Positions 18,497-26,131 of a stretch of DNA of 51,184 bases are shown in pieces. The stretch spans positions 1 through 51,184 of the forward strand of contig JAHDPO010000034.1 in assembly GCA_018434325.1 (NCBI GenBank). Reading direction: 5' to 3'. The notes under the pieces were generated by a model. The model did not search any database. It had not been told where the DNA came from and saw nothing but the letters and a program-made list of their open reading frames with translations. The number at the start of each line of letters is the position of its first letter. Position 1 is the stretch's first letter. Origin of the DNA: Clostridia bacterium (GTDB taxonomy: Bacteria > Bacillota > Peptococcia > DRI-13 > UBA5745). Made by a program: the position numbers and the translations under genes.

Positions 18497-18892
18497 CTAG
18501 ACCAGATTATACTTGCCCAGGGTTTCCAGCTTGGCAGTCTCCATGGAGAGAACGTCCTGCAGAGAAATGTCAAAAACATTGCACAGCGCGGTAAGGTAGA
18601 ACAAGCTGCGTCCCACTTCCTCAGTCAGGGCCTCTTTGCAGGTATCGCATAACTGGCCTTCTACTTGAGAAGACAGAATCTCCCGCAAGTCATCAAGACT
18701 GGCATCTTTAGGCAGCTTGGGCTTAAACGCGTTTATCTCAATACAGCCGCAGCTGGTCACAGCTTTGACAGCGGCCCGATTGATGCGGCTGGTTGATTCC
18801 TGACATTTGGAAAGGATATCAATAATACTCTGGTGGCGCAGCAAAAAGCGGGAAACGGCACTTTGAAAATCAGAGCATTGCATTTCATTCAT
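18497..18892 (-). CDS. Conserved Cys-containing MazG-like protein, function unknown
   Basis: 131 residues, cytoplasmic and alpha-helical. The C-terminal segment (EEVGRSLFYLTALCNVFDISLQDVL) resembles the helix bearing the metal site of MazG-type NTP pyrophosphatases, but the full EExxE/ExxD set is not evident, so catalysis is doubtful. CGC (mid) and CDTC (about residue 95) could bind metal. I recall similar short proteins next to carD in Peptococcaceae and Negativicutes, sometimes labelled DUF1573; this is memory only. The start at 18892 follows GAGGTG. Upstream in-frame codons lack a site. It is divergent from the CarD gene. Confidence 0.7.
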   Translation of the reverse strand: MNEMQCSDFQSAVSRFLLRHQSIIDILSKCQESTSRINRAAVKAVTSCGCIEINAFKPKLPKDASLDDLREILSSQVEGQLCDTCKEALTEEVGRSLFYLTALCNVFDISLQDVLSMETAKLETLGKYNLV

Positions 18893-19102
18893 TTTATGGC
18901 ACCTCATTGGCATATTTACTGCTTCTATTATAGAAAGCCCGGCGGTAACTGTCAATCGCCAGAAATTTTTTCCGGTGATTAAATACGGGTAAAATAATAT
19001 AGGCGGAATATTGCATAGATTTTTCAAATCCACACCCAAATTTTTTCTTAAAAATCTTCTTATTCCCATTGACGATAGGTGCCCATACGAATATAATAAT
19101 AC

Positions 19103-19131
19103 TTTACTCTTTTCGTTCCTTCTGCTAGAAT
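19103..19131 (+). promoter_or_regulatory. Promoter of the CarD-like gene
   Basis: TTTACT-17 bp-TAGAAT with extended TGC, 44 bp before the GTG start. Confidence 0.6.
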
Positions 19132-19175
19132 GTATATGGGTAGAACATATATATGGATTAAGTGGAGGTGAACAG

Positions 19176-19700
19176 GTGTTTTTGGTCGGAGATAAGGTTG
19201 TTTATCCTATGCATGGCGCCGGTGTCATCGAAGCCATCGAAAAGCGGGCCATTTTGGGAGAAGTCAGAGAATATTACGTGTTGCGCATGCCCATTGGGGA
19301 GATGCAGGTTTTGGTGCCGGTAAACGCTATGCAGGATGCAGGCCTCCGGCCCATCGTGAGCCGCAAGACTGCGGATCAAGTGTTCATTCTCCTTGCGGAA
19401 GAAGCCACCGAGGAGCAGGGCAACTGGAATCGGCGCTATCGAAGCAACCTGGAAAAACTGAAAAGCGGTGATATTTTTGAGTTGGCGGCAGTAGTCCGCA
19501 ACATGTCAAAACGGGATCAGGGCAAAGGTCTGTCCACCACCGAAAAAAAGATGCTGGAAAATGCCCGGCAGCTTCTGGTTAGTGAGTTGGCTTTGGTGGA
19601 GGAGACTTTGCCGGAGAAAGTTGCGACGAAACTCACGGATTGCCTGGCCGGGGAAGCCGACGACGCAGGGGCGTCCGGGGCCGGGACTGTTGAACTGTAG
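19176..19700 (+). CDS. CarD/CdnL-type RNA polymerase-binding regulator
   Basis: 174 residues. The N-terminal Tudor-like RNAP-interaction domain (FLVGDKVVYPMHGAGVIEAI) is the CarD/TRCF-RID signature. The C-terminal helical bundle (residues 75-160) corresponds to the CarD DNA-binding part, with the usual NWNRRYRSN and SGDIFELAAVVRNM motifs. Such proteins bind the beta subunit and stabilise open complexes at rRNA and other promoters. The start is GTG after GTGGAGGTG. It has its own promoter and terminator. A short acidic Ala/Gly-rich tail ends the protein. Confidence 0.9.
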   Translation: MFLVGDKVVYPMHGAGVIEAIEKRAILGEVREYYVLRMPIGEMQVLVPVNAMQDAGLRPIVSRKTADQVFILLAEEATEEQGNWNRRYRSNLEKLKSGDIFELAAVVRNMSKRDQGKGLSTTEKKMLENARQLLVSELALVEETLPEKVATKLTDCLAGEADDAGASGAGTVEL

Positions 19701-19767
19701 CAGGTCAGAGTTGAAATGCCAAGGGCGGAAAGCTATCAAAGCTGAAGGGCCTATAGATTTTAATCTA

Positions 19768-19809
19768 TTAAAAGAAGTCTGCTCCGTTTGGGGGCAGACT
19801 TCTTTTAAA
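19768..19809 (+). terminator. Strong terminator after the CarD gene
   Basis: TTAAAAGAAGTCTGC.CC pairs with GG.GCAGACTTCTTTTAA around a GTTT loop. Confidence 0.85.
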
Positions 19810-19899
19810 TGGGCGCCCGCCCGGCGGTAGGCAAAGCATTGCCCAAGCCGCAGCAAAAGCAGAGGTTGTTCGTTGCGAGAATGGCTTGTTTACTTAATG

Positions 19900-19975
19900 T
19901 TCATGAATACTTCATGAATAATGTCCATTTTCAGGAAAAATCTGCCTTGCCTTTCGCATCGGCTCAACATATAAT
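19900..19975 (+). promoter_or_regulatory. Promoter of PIN/TRAM-ispD-ispF group, with twin TTCATGAA palindromes
   Basis: TTGCCT (19947)-17 bp-TATAAT (19970) lies 36 bp before the start codon. Upstream, the 8-bp palindrome TTCATGAA occurs at 19900 and 19911, exactly 11 bp apart, one helical turn, which would suit a dimeric activator or repressor. The regulator is unknown. Confidence 0.6.
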
Positions 19976-20011
19976 TGATGTACCATCCTAAACAGAAAGG
20001 AGGTGAAAGAG

Positions 20012-21214
20012 TTGAGCAATAAATTAAGCAAAACCGAAAGGATCGTTAGAACTATCATTGCCATATCTTTTGGCGGTCTTGGTTTTACCGGCGGCCTGCT
20101 TTTTGTGCTGTCGGATTTTTACCGGATTACTTTTCAGGAAAAAAGCTTCTGGCTGGGTATAGTGATCCTGAGCGGGCTTACGGGTTTGGCATTAGTGATC
20201 GGCTTTATGATGGGGCCTTTCCTGATTCGCCAGACGCAGCGATTGATTCGATGGTGGGAAACCAAGCTGGTCAAGGTTCCTACGGCAGACCTGATGGGCG
20301 CCGTTTTCGGATTGATTATTGGACTTATAATTGCATTATTAATGGGCCCCTCGCTATCCGGTATTCCCATCATAGGTCGTTATTTGCCTCTGGTTATCAG
20401 TATTCTCCTTGGCTACCTTGGTCTTTCTTTGGGCGTGAAGAAGCGGGAAGAAGTTTTTAATCTCAACCGTTTCAGGAGTGTGACAATCAAGGAAAAGAAG
20501 AAGGAAGCCCGGCAGGAAGACGGTGCAGCCGCTTCCGGGACAGCCCCTGCCGAGAGCGGGCCGGTACAACCGGAATCCAATTTCAGCGGCATTCCTAAAA
20601 TCCTCGATACCAGTGTTATCATTGACGGCCGGGTATCGGATATCTATCAGACCGGTTTTTTGTCGGGAACCATTGTGGTACCCAGATTTGTGCTGACGGA
20701 ACTTCAGCATATTGCCGATTCCTCCGATGCCTTAAAGCGTAATCGGGGCCGCCGGGGTCTGGATATCCTCAATAGCATGCGAAAAGAGATACAAAGCGAT
20801 ATCCAGGTAGTGGATACGGATTTCCCTGAGACTGCGGAGGTAGATGCCAAGTTGGTGCTTTTGGCCCAGCAGATTAACGGCGATATTTTGACCAACGATT
20901 ATAATTTGAACAAGGTAGCGGAGTTGCAGGGGGTCCGGGTGTTGAATATCAACGATTTAGTCAATGCGTTGAAGCCTGTATTTCTGCCGGGAGAAGAGAT
21001 GATCGTCCACGTCATTAAAGAAGGCAAAGAGCAGCGCCAGGGTATCGGTTATCTGGATGACGGCACCATGATTGTGGTGGATATGGGCAGGAAGTACATC
21101 AATCAGACGATTTATGCCGTAGTGACCAGCGTATTGCAGACGTCGGCAGGCCGGATGATTTTCGTCAAGCCCAAATATACGGATAAACGGGTTTTTGTAG
21201 AGGGAGAAATGTAA
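20012..21214 (+). CDS. Membrane-anchored PIN and TRAM domain protein (YacL family)
   Basis: 400 residues. Four N-terminal membrane segments (about residues 10-35, 45-70, 85-115, 125-145) precede a PIN nuclease-like domain (KILDTSVIIDGR, with acidic residues ELQHIAD and LTNDYN) and a C-terminal TRAM RNA-binding domain (GIGYLDDGTMIVVD). It may be a membrane-tethered RNase; in Bacillota it sits upstream of ispD, as here. The start is TTG with AAGGAGGTG six bases upstream; a GTG inside that site is rejected. A charged Ala/Pro/Glu linker precedes the PIN domain. It overlaps ispD by one base. Confidence 0.9.
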   Translation: MSNKLSKTERIVRTIIAISFGGLGFTGGLLFVLSDFYRITFQEKSFWLGIVILSGLTGLALVIGFMMGPFLIRQTQRLIRWWETKLVKVPTADLMGAVFGLIIGLIIALLMGPSLSGIPIIGRYLPLVISILLGYLGLSLGVKKREEVFNLNRFRSVTIKEKKKEARQEDGAAASGTAPAESGPVQPESNFSGIPKILDTSVIIDGRVSDIYQTGFLSGTIVVPRFVLTELQHIADSSDALKRNRGRRGLDILNSMRKEIQSDIQVVDTDFPETAEVDAKLVLLAQQINGDILTNDYNLNKVAELQGVRVLNINDLVNALKPVFLPGEEMIVHVIKEGKEQRQGIGYLDDGTMIVVDMGRKYINQTIYAVVTSVLQTSAGRMIFVKPKYTDKRVFVEGEM

Positions 21215-22011
21215 TGGCGGCGTCAGTAGCTGAAGCCGTAAAAATCGCCAAAAAAGATAAAGCCGCGGTAATTCTGGCTTGCGGCGGCAGCGGCCGCCGC
21301 TTCAGCGCCGGATTGGGTGTTGCTGCGGGAACCGTTGCGGAAGCTGCGGCAGCCGGGGCAGATGCCGAGGTCGAAGCCAAGCAGTTTCTTATGTTGGGAG
21401 ACCGGCCGGTATTGGCCCACAGCCTGGCCTTTTTGGAGAGCTATTCCCGGGTTGATGAAGTGGTGCTGGTTCTGCCCCTTCAGCATTTGGAGCGGGGTGA
21501 AGCTTTGGTTCAGGGCCAGTGGCTGCCGGGATTGCGGTTTCCCAAGGTGAAAGCTATTTTGGCCGGCGGCGAAAGCCGTCAAGAATCGGTAGCCAAAGGT
21601 CTGGCAGCCTTGGCTCACCGGCAGGGAGCGGTGCTGATTCACGACGGAGTCCGGCCCTGTACTCCCCGGGAGGTTTTTGATCGGGTTATTGACGGCACTT
21701 TGGCCTGGGGCAATGCCGTTGCGGCTATTCCTGTCCGGGATACCATCAAACGGGCAGATCAGGCGGGTATAGTCCGGGAGACATTGGAACGTCAAGGCTT
21801 GTGGCAGATTCAGACACCACAGGGCTTTATGATTCATGAGTTGAGCCAGGCCTACCGGCAGGTTGGAGAGGGCCTGGCCGTCACTGATGATGCGGCTCTG
21901 ATGGAGGCTTGCGGCCACAAAATCCATCTGGTGGAAGGCCATCCGGTCAATATCAAGCTGACTTATCCTGAGGATTTGCCTTTATTGGAGGCTCTTCTTA
22001 GCAGAAGGTAA
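21214..22011 (+). CDS. ispD: 2-C-methyl-D-erythritol 4-phosphate cytidylyltransferase with Ala-rich insert
   Basis: 265 residues, above the usual 225-240. It transfers CMP from CTP to MEP in the non-mevalonate isoprenoid pathway. Conserved blocks: GGSGRRF (residues 24-30), KQFLMLG (56-62), HDGVRPC, and TPQGF. Between the first two, where 8-10 residues are normal, there are 26, of which about 18 (33-54, AEAAAAGADAEVEA-like) are an Ala-rich insertion in the CTP-binding loop. About 15 extra residues also precede the fold. The ATG overlaps the previous stop; ispF follows. Confidence 0.92.
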   Translation: MAASVAEAVKIAKKDKAAVILACGGSGRRFSAGLGVAAGTVAEAAAAGADAEVEAKQFLMLGDRPVLAHSLAFLESYSRVDEVVLVLPLQHLERGEALVQGQWLPGLRFPKVKAILAGGESRQESVAKGLAALAHRQGAVLIHDGVRPCTPREVFDRVIDGTLAWGNAVAAIPVRDTIKRADQAGIVRETLERQGLWQIQTPQGFMIHELSQAYRQVGEGLAVTDDAALMEACGHKIHLVEGHPVNIKLTYPEDLPLLEALLSRR

Positions 22012-22260
22012 GAGGCGATTTTCGGGTTGCCCGCTGCCGCGATGCCATCTGCTGCCGGTGCGGCGGGTGTTAGTGCCGATGCTGCCACCGATATTGGTGC
22101 GGCTGCGGTCGACGCAGCTGTTGCGGATGCTGGCCATTGCAGTCGCTGCATTGACGCAGCTCCTGCTATTGCTGGCTGCTGGAGTTCATGCTGCTATGCT
22201 TGTCGTTGGCCGCCGGTTTTCTTCACAGAAAATCGTTATTATGTAATTTGCAGATAAAAG
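22012..22260. other. Non-coding GCN-repeat-rich spacer
   Basis: A 250-bp spacer of GCT/GCG/GCC-rich sequence between ispD and ispF. It reads as Ala-rich in two plus-strand frames, has no credible start site, and resembles the insert in ispD in composition. No gene is called. Confidence 0.5.
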
Positions 22261-22270
22261 GTGAAATACT

Positions 22271-22747
22271 ATGTTTAGAATAGGCTTTGGTTACGACGTC
22301 CATCAATTGGCGGCGGGAGTGCCTCTGGTGGTCGGCGGTGTGTCTTTGCCGTGGCCCAAAGGGCTGGCTGGTCATTCCGACGGCGACGTCATGCTCCATG
22401 CCATCATGGACGCTCTTTTGGGGGCTGCAGCCTTGGGTGATATCGGCGCCCATTTTCCCGATAATGATCCCCAATATAAAGGCTGTTCCAGTCTGATGCT
22501 TTTGTCTCGCGTCAGTGAGAAGCTGACGGCGGCAGGTTACGCCGTCAATAATGTCGATTGTACCTTAGTGGCGCAGCGTCCCAAGGTTGCGCCTCACGTT
22601 CCGGAAATGCGGGAAAAAATCAGCCAAACCCTGGGCGTCAAGGCGGACCAGGTCAATGTGAAGGCCACCACGACAGAGCATTTAGGCTTTGCCGGCAGAG
22701 AAGAAGGCATGGCCTGCTATGCAGTTTGCACCATCAAACCGCTGTGA
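22271..22747 (+). CDS. ispF: 2-C-methyl-D-erythritol 2,4-cyclodiphosphate synthase
   Basis: 158 residues, the usual length. It cyclises CDP-ME 2-phosphate, releasing CMP. Signature blocks: GFGYDVHQL (Asp and His bind the metal), LAGHSDGDVMLHAIMDALLGA, GDIGAHFPD and the C-terminal TTTEHLGFAGREEGMAC. AAAGGTGA precedes the ATG. It follows ispD in the same direction after the 259-bp repeat-rich spacer; separate ispD and ispF genes are the ordinary Bacillota arrangement. Confidence 0.95.
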   Translation: MFRIGFGYDVHQLAAGVPLVVGGVSLPWPKGLAGHSDGDVMLHAIMDALLGAAALGDIGAHFPDNDPQYKGCSSLMLLSRVSEKLTAAGYAVNNVDCTLVAQRPKVAPHVPEMREKISQTLGVKADQVNVKATTTEHLGFAGREEGMACYAVCTIKPL

Positions 22748-22808
22748 GGCGATTGCCGAGTGATTTCCAGGCGATTGCCGGGTAATTGCCTGGTGATTGC
22801 CGGTAATA
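22747..22808. repeat. Degenerate GGCGATTGCCGGG tandem repeats after ispF
   Basis: Four degenerate copies of a roughly 15-bp unit (GCGATTGCCGGGTGATT) begin at the ispF stop codon. They can also form short hairpins (GGCGATTGCC). Confidence 0.6.
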
Positions 22809-22867
22809 CGGCTGCTTGGGTAAGGAGACTGCCTGCCGAAAAAGGCTGCTTGCAGGAAGACCATTGT

Positions 22868-23027
22868 AAAATGAGCAAAATTTCAAGTTTAAAGTGTCCT
22901 TGACATGGGGTACACATCAAAATCGGCTGTATTTGACCCCGCTTATCCATATTTAGTGCATCTCTCGGGGTAAGGGCACTATTCTTAGAGGGAAGCACAC
23001 TTTAAACTTGCAATTTTGCGCAAAATG
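22868..23027. repeat. Intergenic element with terminal inverted repeats (best copy A)
   Basis: About 25-bp inverted ends: AGCAAAATTTCAAGTTTAAA on the left and TTTAAACTTGCAATTTTGCG on the right. AAAATG stands directly repeated just outside both ends (22868-22873 and 23022-23027), as a target duplication would. The ends and part of the interior (CTATTCTTAGAGGGAAGCAC) match copy B at 45918. No reading frame is present, so a MITE or a structured RNA is possible. Confidence 0.75.
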
Positions 23028-23100
23028 CCCACACCCCACGAGGGCACTGAAAAAGTCACAACCCATCTAAAGGCTAAAAATTAGATTCGCTGTTGCTAAC

Positions 23101-23251
23101 TGCTCAAATTTTCGAGTTATGTGGAGTTTTATCCGGCTACAGAGCCATTTTAGGAGCTGCCAACTGCACACAACCCCGATTTCTGAGCAAAGCACTGCCG
23201 ATTTCAGGCCAAATTGGAGATGTGCCTTCACACAACTCCAATTTTTGAGCA
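23101..23251. repeat. Intergenic inverted-repeat element (diverged copy)
   Basis: Left end TGCTCAAATTTTCGAGTTAT and right end ACAACTCCAATTTTTGAGCA are imperfect inverted repeats about 150 bp apart. A third similar arm (CACACAACCCCGATTTCTGA) lies inside. It sits 74 bp from copy A. Confidence 0.6.
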
Positions 23252-23317
23252 CCTTACCCCGATCCGCCAACGGCGTTTTCAGTGGATTTGCTTGAAGGCA
23301 GGAGTATCTGCAAAAAA

Positions 23318-23382
23318 TTGGCTACACAACTTGACTGCAAAAATTGACTGCAAAAATTGGCTGCACAATCTGGCTGCGCGAC
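23318..23382 (+). repeat. Five 13-bp tandem repeats upstream of cysS
   Basis: Units TTGGCTACACAAC, TTGACTGCAAAAA (twice), TTGGCTGCACAAT and CTGGCTGCGCGAC follow each other in strict 13-bp register, ending 70 bp before cysS. There is no spacer, so this is not CRISPR. Confidence 0.8.
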
Positions 23383-23452
23383 AAGCCTGCCAGCAGAAGC
23401 GGGGGCCTGTATAACAGGACTGCCTGCATAATAAAGCAAGGAGATGGAAAAC

Positions 23453-24943
23453 ATGAGCGATATACGCATCCACAATACACTTTCCGGCAGTAAAGAGCCC
23501 TTTATTCCCCTGAATCCCGGTAAAGTAGGCATGTACTGCTGCGGCCCCACCACCTACAATTTTATCCATGTGGGCAATGGGCGGCCTTTGGTGGTTTTCG
23601 ATACTATCCGCCGCTACTTTACTTACAAGGGCTATGACGTCACTTATGTGGTCAACTTTACCGACGTAGATGATAAAATCATCAAGCGGGCCAGGGAGGA
23701 GGGCCAGGAGCCCCAGGCGCTGGCTGACCATTACATTCAGGAATATTTCAAGGACGCCGATGCTTTGGGCGCCTTGAGGGCCGACGTTTATCCTCAGGTC
23801 AGCACCCATATGCCGGAGATTATTGCCTTTGTGGCTGCTCTGATCCAGGAGGGCAAGGCTTATGAGCTGGAGGGCGACGTTTATTATGCCGTAGAGAAGT
23901 TTGCCGATTATGGCAAGCTCTCCAAGCGCAGCCGGGAGGATCTGCTGGACGGGGCCCGGGTGGATGTGGATCAGCGCAAAAAAGATGCCGCGGATTTTGC
24001 CTTGTGGAAAAAGGCCAAACCTGGCGAGCCTTCCTGGGAAAGCCCCTGGGGATTGGGCCGGCCCGGCTGGCATATTGAGTGCTCCGCCATGTCGCACAAG
24101 TATTTGGGGGAAAGCTTCGATATTCACGGCGGCGGCGCCGATCTGGTTTTCCCTCATCACGAAAACGAGATTGCCCAATCGGAAGGCCGGTTTAAGCGGC
24201 CGATGGCCAAATATTGGATCCATAATGGTTTTATCACCATTAATCAGGAAAAAATGTCGAAATCCCTGGGCAACTTCTTTTTGCTCCGGGAAATATTGGA
24301 GAAGTTTCCCGGCCAGGTAGTTCGGTTTTATTTACTGTCCGTTCATTACCGCAGTCCCCTGGATTTTGACGACGGCAAGCTGCAGGTGGCTCAAAAGGGG
24401 TTAGAGAGGTTAAAGAATGCGGTCAGAGTAGCGGCGTCGGTTCTTGAGACGGCGGCGGGCGATGCCGACAACCAGGAGTCCCGGCTGTTTTTGCGGGAAA
24501 CGGAGGAAGGCAAAAAGCAATTTGAAGAGGCCATGAACGATGATTTCAATACGGCCTTGGCTATTGCCGCTCTGTTTGATTTGGCCCGGATTCTCAACAG
24601 CTATGCCGCTGACCGCCAGGCTGCGGCGGCGGTCCTGCAAAAAGGTCTGGATCAGCTTGTGGCTTTGGCCGGCGTGCTGGGGCTGGAGCTGATGGCTCAG
24701 GAAAACAGCGGCCAACAGGATCAGGAGTTAAACGAGGCCTTGGCAGAACTGCTGCACCAGCTGCGCCAGACAGAGGGGGCAGAGGCGACGGTGGAAGAAA
24801 AAATGGCGGCCCTCCTGGAATTGCGTCAGGCCTACCGCAAAGCTAAGGACTTCGCAGGCGCCGACAAGATCAGAGACGGGCTGAAAAACCTGGGCCTGGT
24901 AGTGGAAGACACGGTGGCCGGCCCCCGCTGGCATAAAGCATAA
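23453..24943 (+). CDS. cysS: Cysteinyl-tRNA synthetase
   Basis: 496 residues. Class I synthetase; zinc-binding Cys starts in MYCCGPTTYN (residues 24-33), the HIGH-equivalent is HVGNGRP, the second zinc site is WHIECSAMS with HHENEIAQSE, and KMSKSLG binds ATP. The C-terminal half has the DALR-type anticodon-binding helices, with a slightly long Gln/Ala-rich linker (EENSGQQDQE-like). It is not preceded by cysE, which often pairs with it in Bacillota, and no T-box is recognisable. ATG 23453 lies nine bases after AAGGAG; an earlier ATG directly abuts that site. Confidence 0.95.
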   Translation: MSDIRIHNTLSGSKEPFIPLNPGKVGMYCCGPTTYNFIHVGNGRPLVVFDTIRRYFTYKGYDVTYVVNFTDVDDKIIKRAREEGQEPQALADHYIQEYFKDADALGALRADVYPQVSTHMPEIIAFVAALIQEGKAYELEGDVYYAVEKFADYGKLSKRSREDLLDGARVDVDQRKKDAADFALWKKAKPGEPSWESPWGLGRPGWHIECSAMSHKYLGESFDIHGGGADLVFPHHENEIAQSEGRFKRPMAKYWIHNGFITINQEKMSKSLGNFFLLREILEKFPGQVVRFYLLSVHYRSPLDFDDGKLQVAQKGLERLKNAVRVAASVLETAAGDADNQESRLFLRETEEGKKQFEEAMNDDFNTALAIAALFDLARILNSYAADRQAAAAVLQKGLDQLVALAGVLGLELMAQENSGQQDQELNEALAELLHQLRQTEGAEATVEEKMAALLELRQAYRKAKDFAGADKIRDGLKNLGLVVEDTVAGPRWHKA

Positions 24944-24955
24944 AGGACAGAGACT

Positions 24956-25360
24956 ATGTTGTGGAAATATCCGGAAGAAGATGCCGGCCGCTTATCGCCC
25001 CTGGCCTTGGCTTACGTGGGTGACGCCGTATTTGAGCTCTTTGTCCGCACCCATCTGGCGGTGGAGGGCAAAAAAGTTAACCGTCTCCACCGGGGGGCTG
25101 TTGATCTGGTCAGCGCCCAAGCCATGGCCGGCTATTACAAAAAACTAGAGCCTCATCTGACGGCCCCGGAGATTGAGGTGCTCCATCGAGGGCGCAACGC
25201 TAAATCCCGCAAAAGCAAGAGTGCCGCCGTTGGCCAATATCACATGAGTACCGGTTTTGAGGCATTGGTGGGATACTTGTTTTTATCCCGTCAGGAAAGC
25301 CGGCTGGAGCAGCTATTGACGTTTTTATTGGGAGAGGAAGTAGAATCAAATGGAGAATAA
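24956..25360 (+). CDS. mrnC: Mini-ribonuclease III (MrnC)
   Basis: 134 residues, an RNase III catalytic domain without the double-stranded RNA-binding domain. LAYVGDAVFELFVR carries the signature catalytic Asp, and the second acidic residue lies in GFEALVGYLFL. In Bacillus Mini-III matures 23S rRNA ends. The basic stretch RGRNAKSRKSKS probably contacts RNA. It sits between cysS and rlmB as in most Bacillota, and its end overlaps rlmB by 11 bp, implying translational coupling. AAAGGACAGA is a moderate ribosome binding site. Confidence 0.93.
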   Translation: MLWKYPEEDAGRLSPLALAYVGDAVFELFVRTHLAVEGKKVNRLHRGAVDLVSAQAMAGYYKKLEPHLTAPEIEVLHRGRNAKSRKSKSAAVGQYHMSTGFEALVGYLFLSRQESRLEQLLTFLLGEEVESNGE

Positions 25361-26105
25361 ACAACCCTCTGAGGATCTGTTATACGGGCGCAATCCGGTG
25401 CGGGAGGCCTTGCGCAAAGGCCGGCCCATTACCCGGGTCTGGCTGGCCCGGGAAGAAAAAGACCGGGTGGCCGCAGAAATCCTGGGCTATTGCCGGAAAG
25501 CAAATATTCCGTTTAAAATGGTGGACAAGGTCTTTATGGATCGCCTTTGTTGTGGTATGATGCATCAGGGCTTTGCCGCTCAGGCAGCTCCTAAGGAGTA
25601 TACACCCTGGCAGGATATGGTGGCCAAGGCTCAGGCTGCCGGCGAGGCGCCTTTGCTGGTGATGCTGGACGGAGTGGAGGATCCGCATAACCTGGGCGCA
25701 GTGCTGCGCTCTGTGGAGGCCCTGGGAGCCCATGGCGCAGTGATTCCCAAGCATCGGGCGGCTCCTTTGACCAGCGGCGTAGCCAGAGCTTCTGCCGGCG
25801 CCTGGGAGTATGTGATGGTTGACCGTATTACCAATTTAGGCCGGGCTATCGACGAAATGAAGGAGGCCGGCTTGTGGGTCATGGGAGCCACGGCGGAAGC
25901 CTCCCAGACGATTTATCAAACGGATTGGACAGGCCCGGTGGCCTTGGTTTTGGGCGGCGAGGATAAAGGCGTTTCTCAGCTGGTCCGGAAAAAATGCGAT
26001 GTGCTGGTGAGCATCCCCATGGCGGGACAAGTCAACTCTCTGAATGTGTCGGCGGCAGCAGCCATCGTTTTGTCGGAGATTAACCGGCAAAGAAAAGCCA
26101 AATAA
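25350..26105 (+). CDS. rlmB: 23S rRNA (guanosine-2'-O-)-methyltransferase RlmB, TrmH family
   Basis: 251 residues. The N-terminal L30e-like substrate-binding domain (LYGRNPVREALR) is followed by a SPOUT methyltransferase with motifs LDGVEDPHNLGAVLRS (motif 1), LVLGGEDKGVS (motif 2) and IPMAGQVNSLNVSAAAAI (motif 3, trefoil knot and SAM site). RlmB methylates G2251 in the P-loop of 23S rRNA in E. coli; related TrmH proteins may differ in target. It overlaps mrnC and lies 26 bp ahead of sigH. The usual yacP nuclease gene between rlmB and sigH is absent. Confidence 0.93.
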   Translation: MENKQPSEDLLYGRNPVREALRKGRPITRVWLAREEKDRVAAEILGYCRKANIPFKMVDKVFMDRLCCGMMHQGFAAQAAPKEYTPWQDMVAKAQAAGEAPLLVMLDGVEDPHNLGAVLRSVEALGAHGAVIPKHRAAPLTSGVARASAGAWEYVMVDRITNLGRAIDEMKEAGLWVMGATAEASQTIYQTDWTGPVALVLGGEDKGVSQLVRKKCDVLVSIPMAGQVNSLNVSAAAAIVLSEINRQRKAK

Positions 26106-26131
26106 AGCTCTTTGGCTTTGGGAGGATTATA

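Noticed and set aside
22027-22257. Ala-rich plus-strand frames between ispD and ispF
   Set aside because: Two overlapping frames are equally Ala-rich because of GCN repeats; no ribosome binding site or homology.
23318-23382. CRISPR-like array
   Set aside because: Units are contiguous 13-mers without spacers, and no cas genes are present.
23254-23440. T-box leader for cysS
   Set aside because: No T-box consensus (AGGGTGGNACCGCG) and no terminator/antiterminator pair could be found.
23279-24223. Long minus-strand open frame opposite cysS
   Set aside because: Cys-tRNA synthetase on the plus strand has all family motifs; the antisense frame has none.
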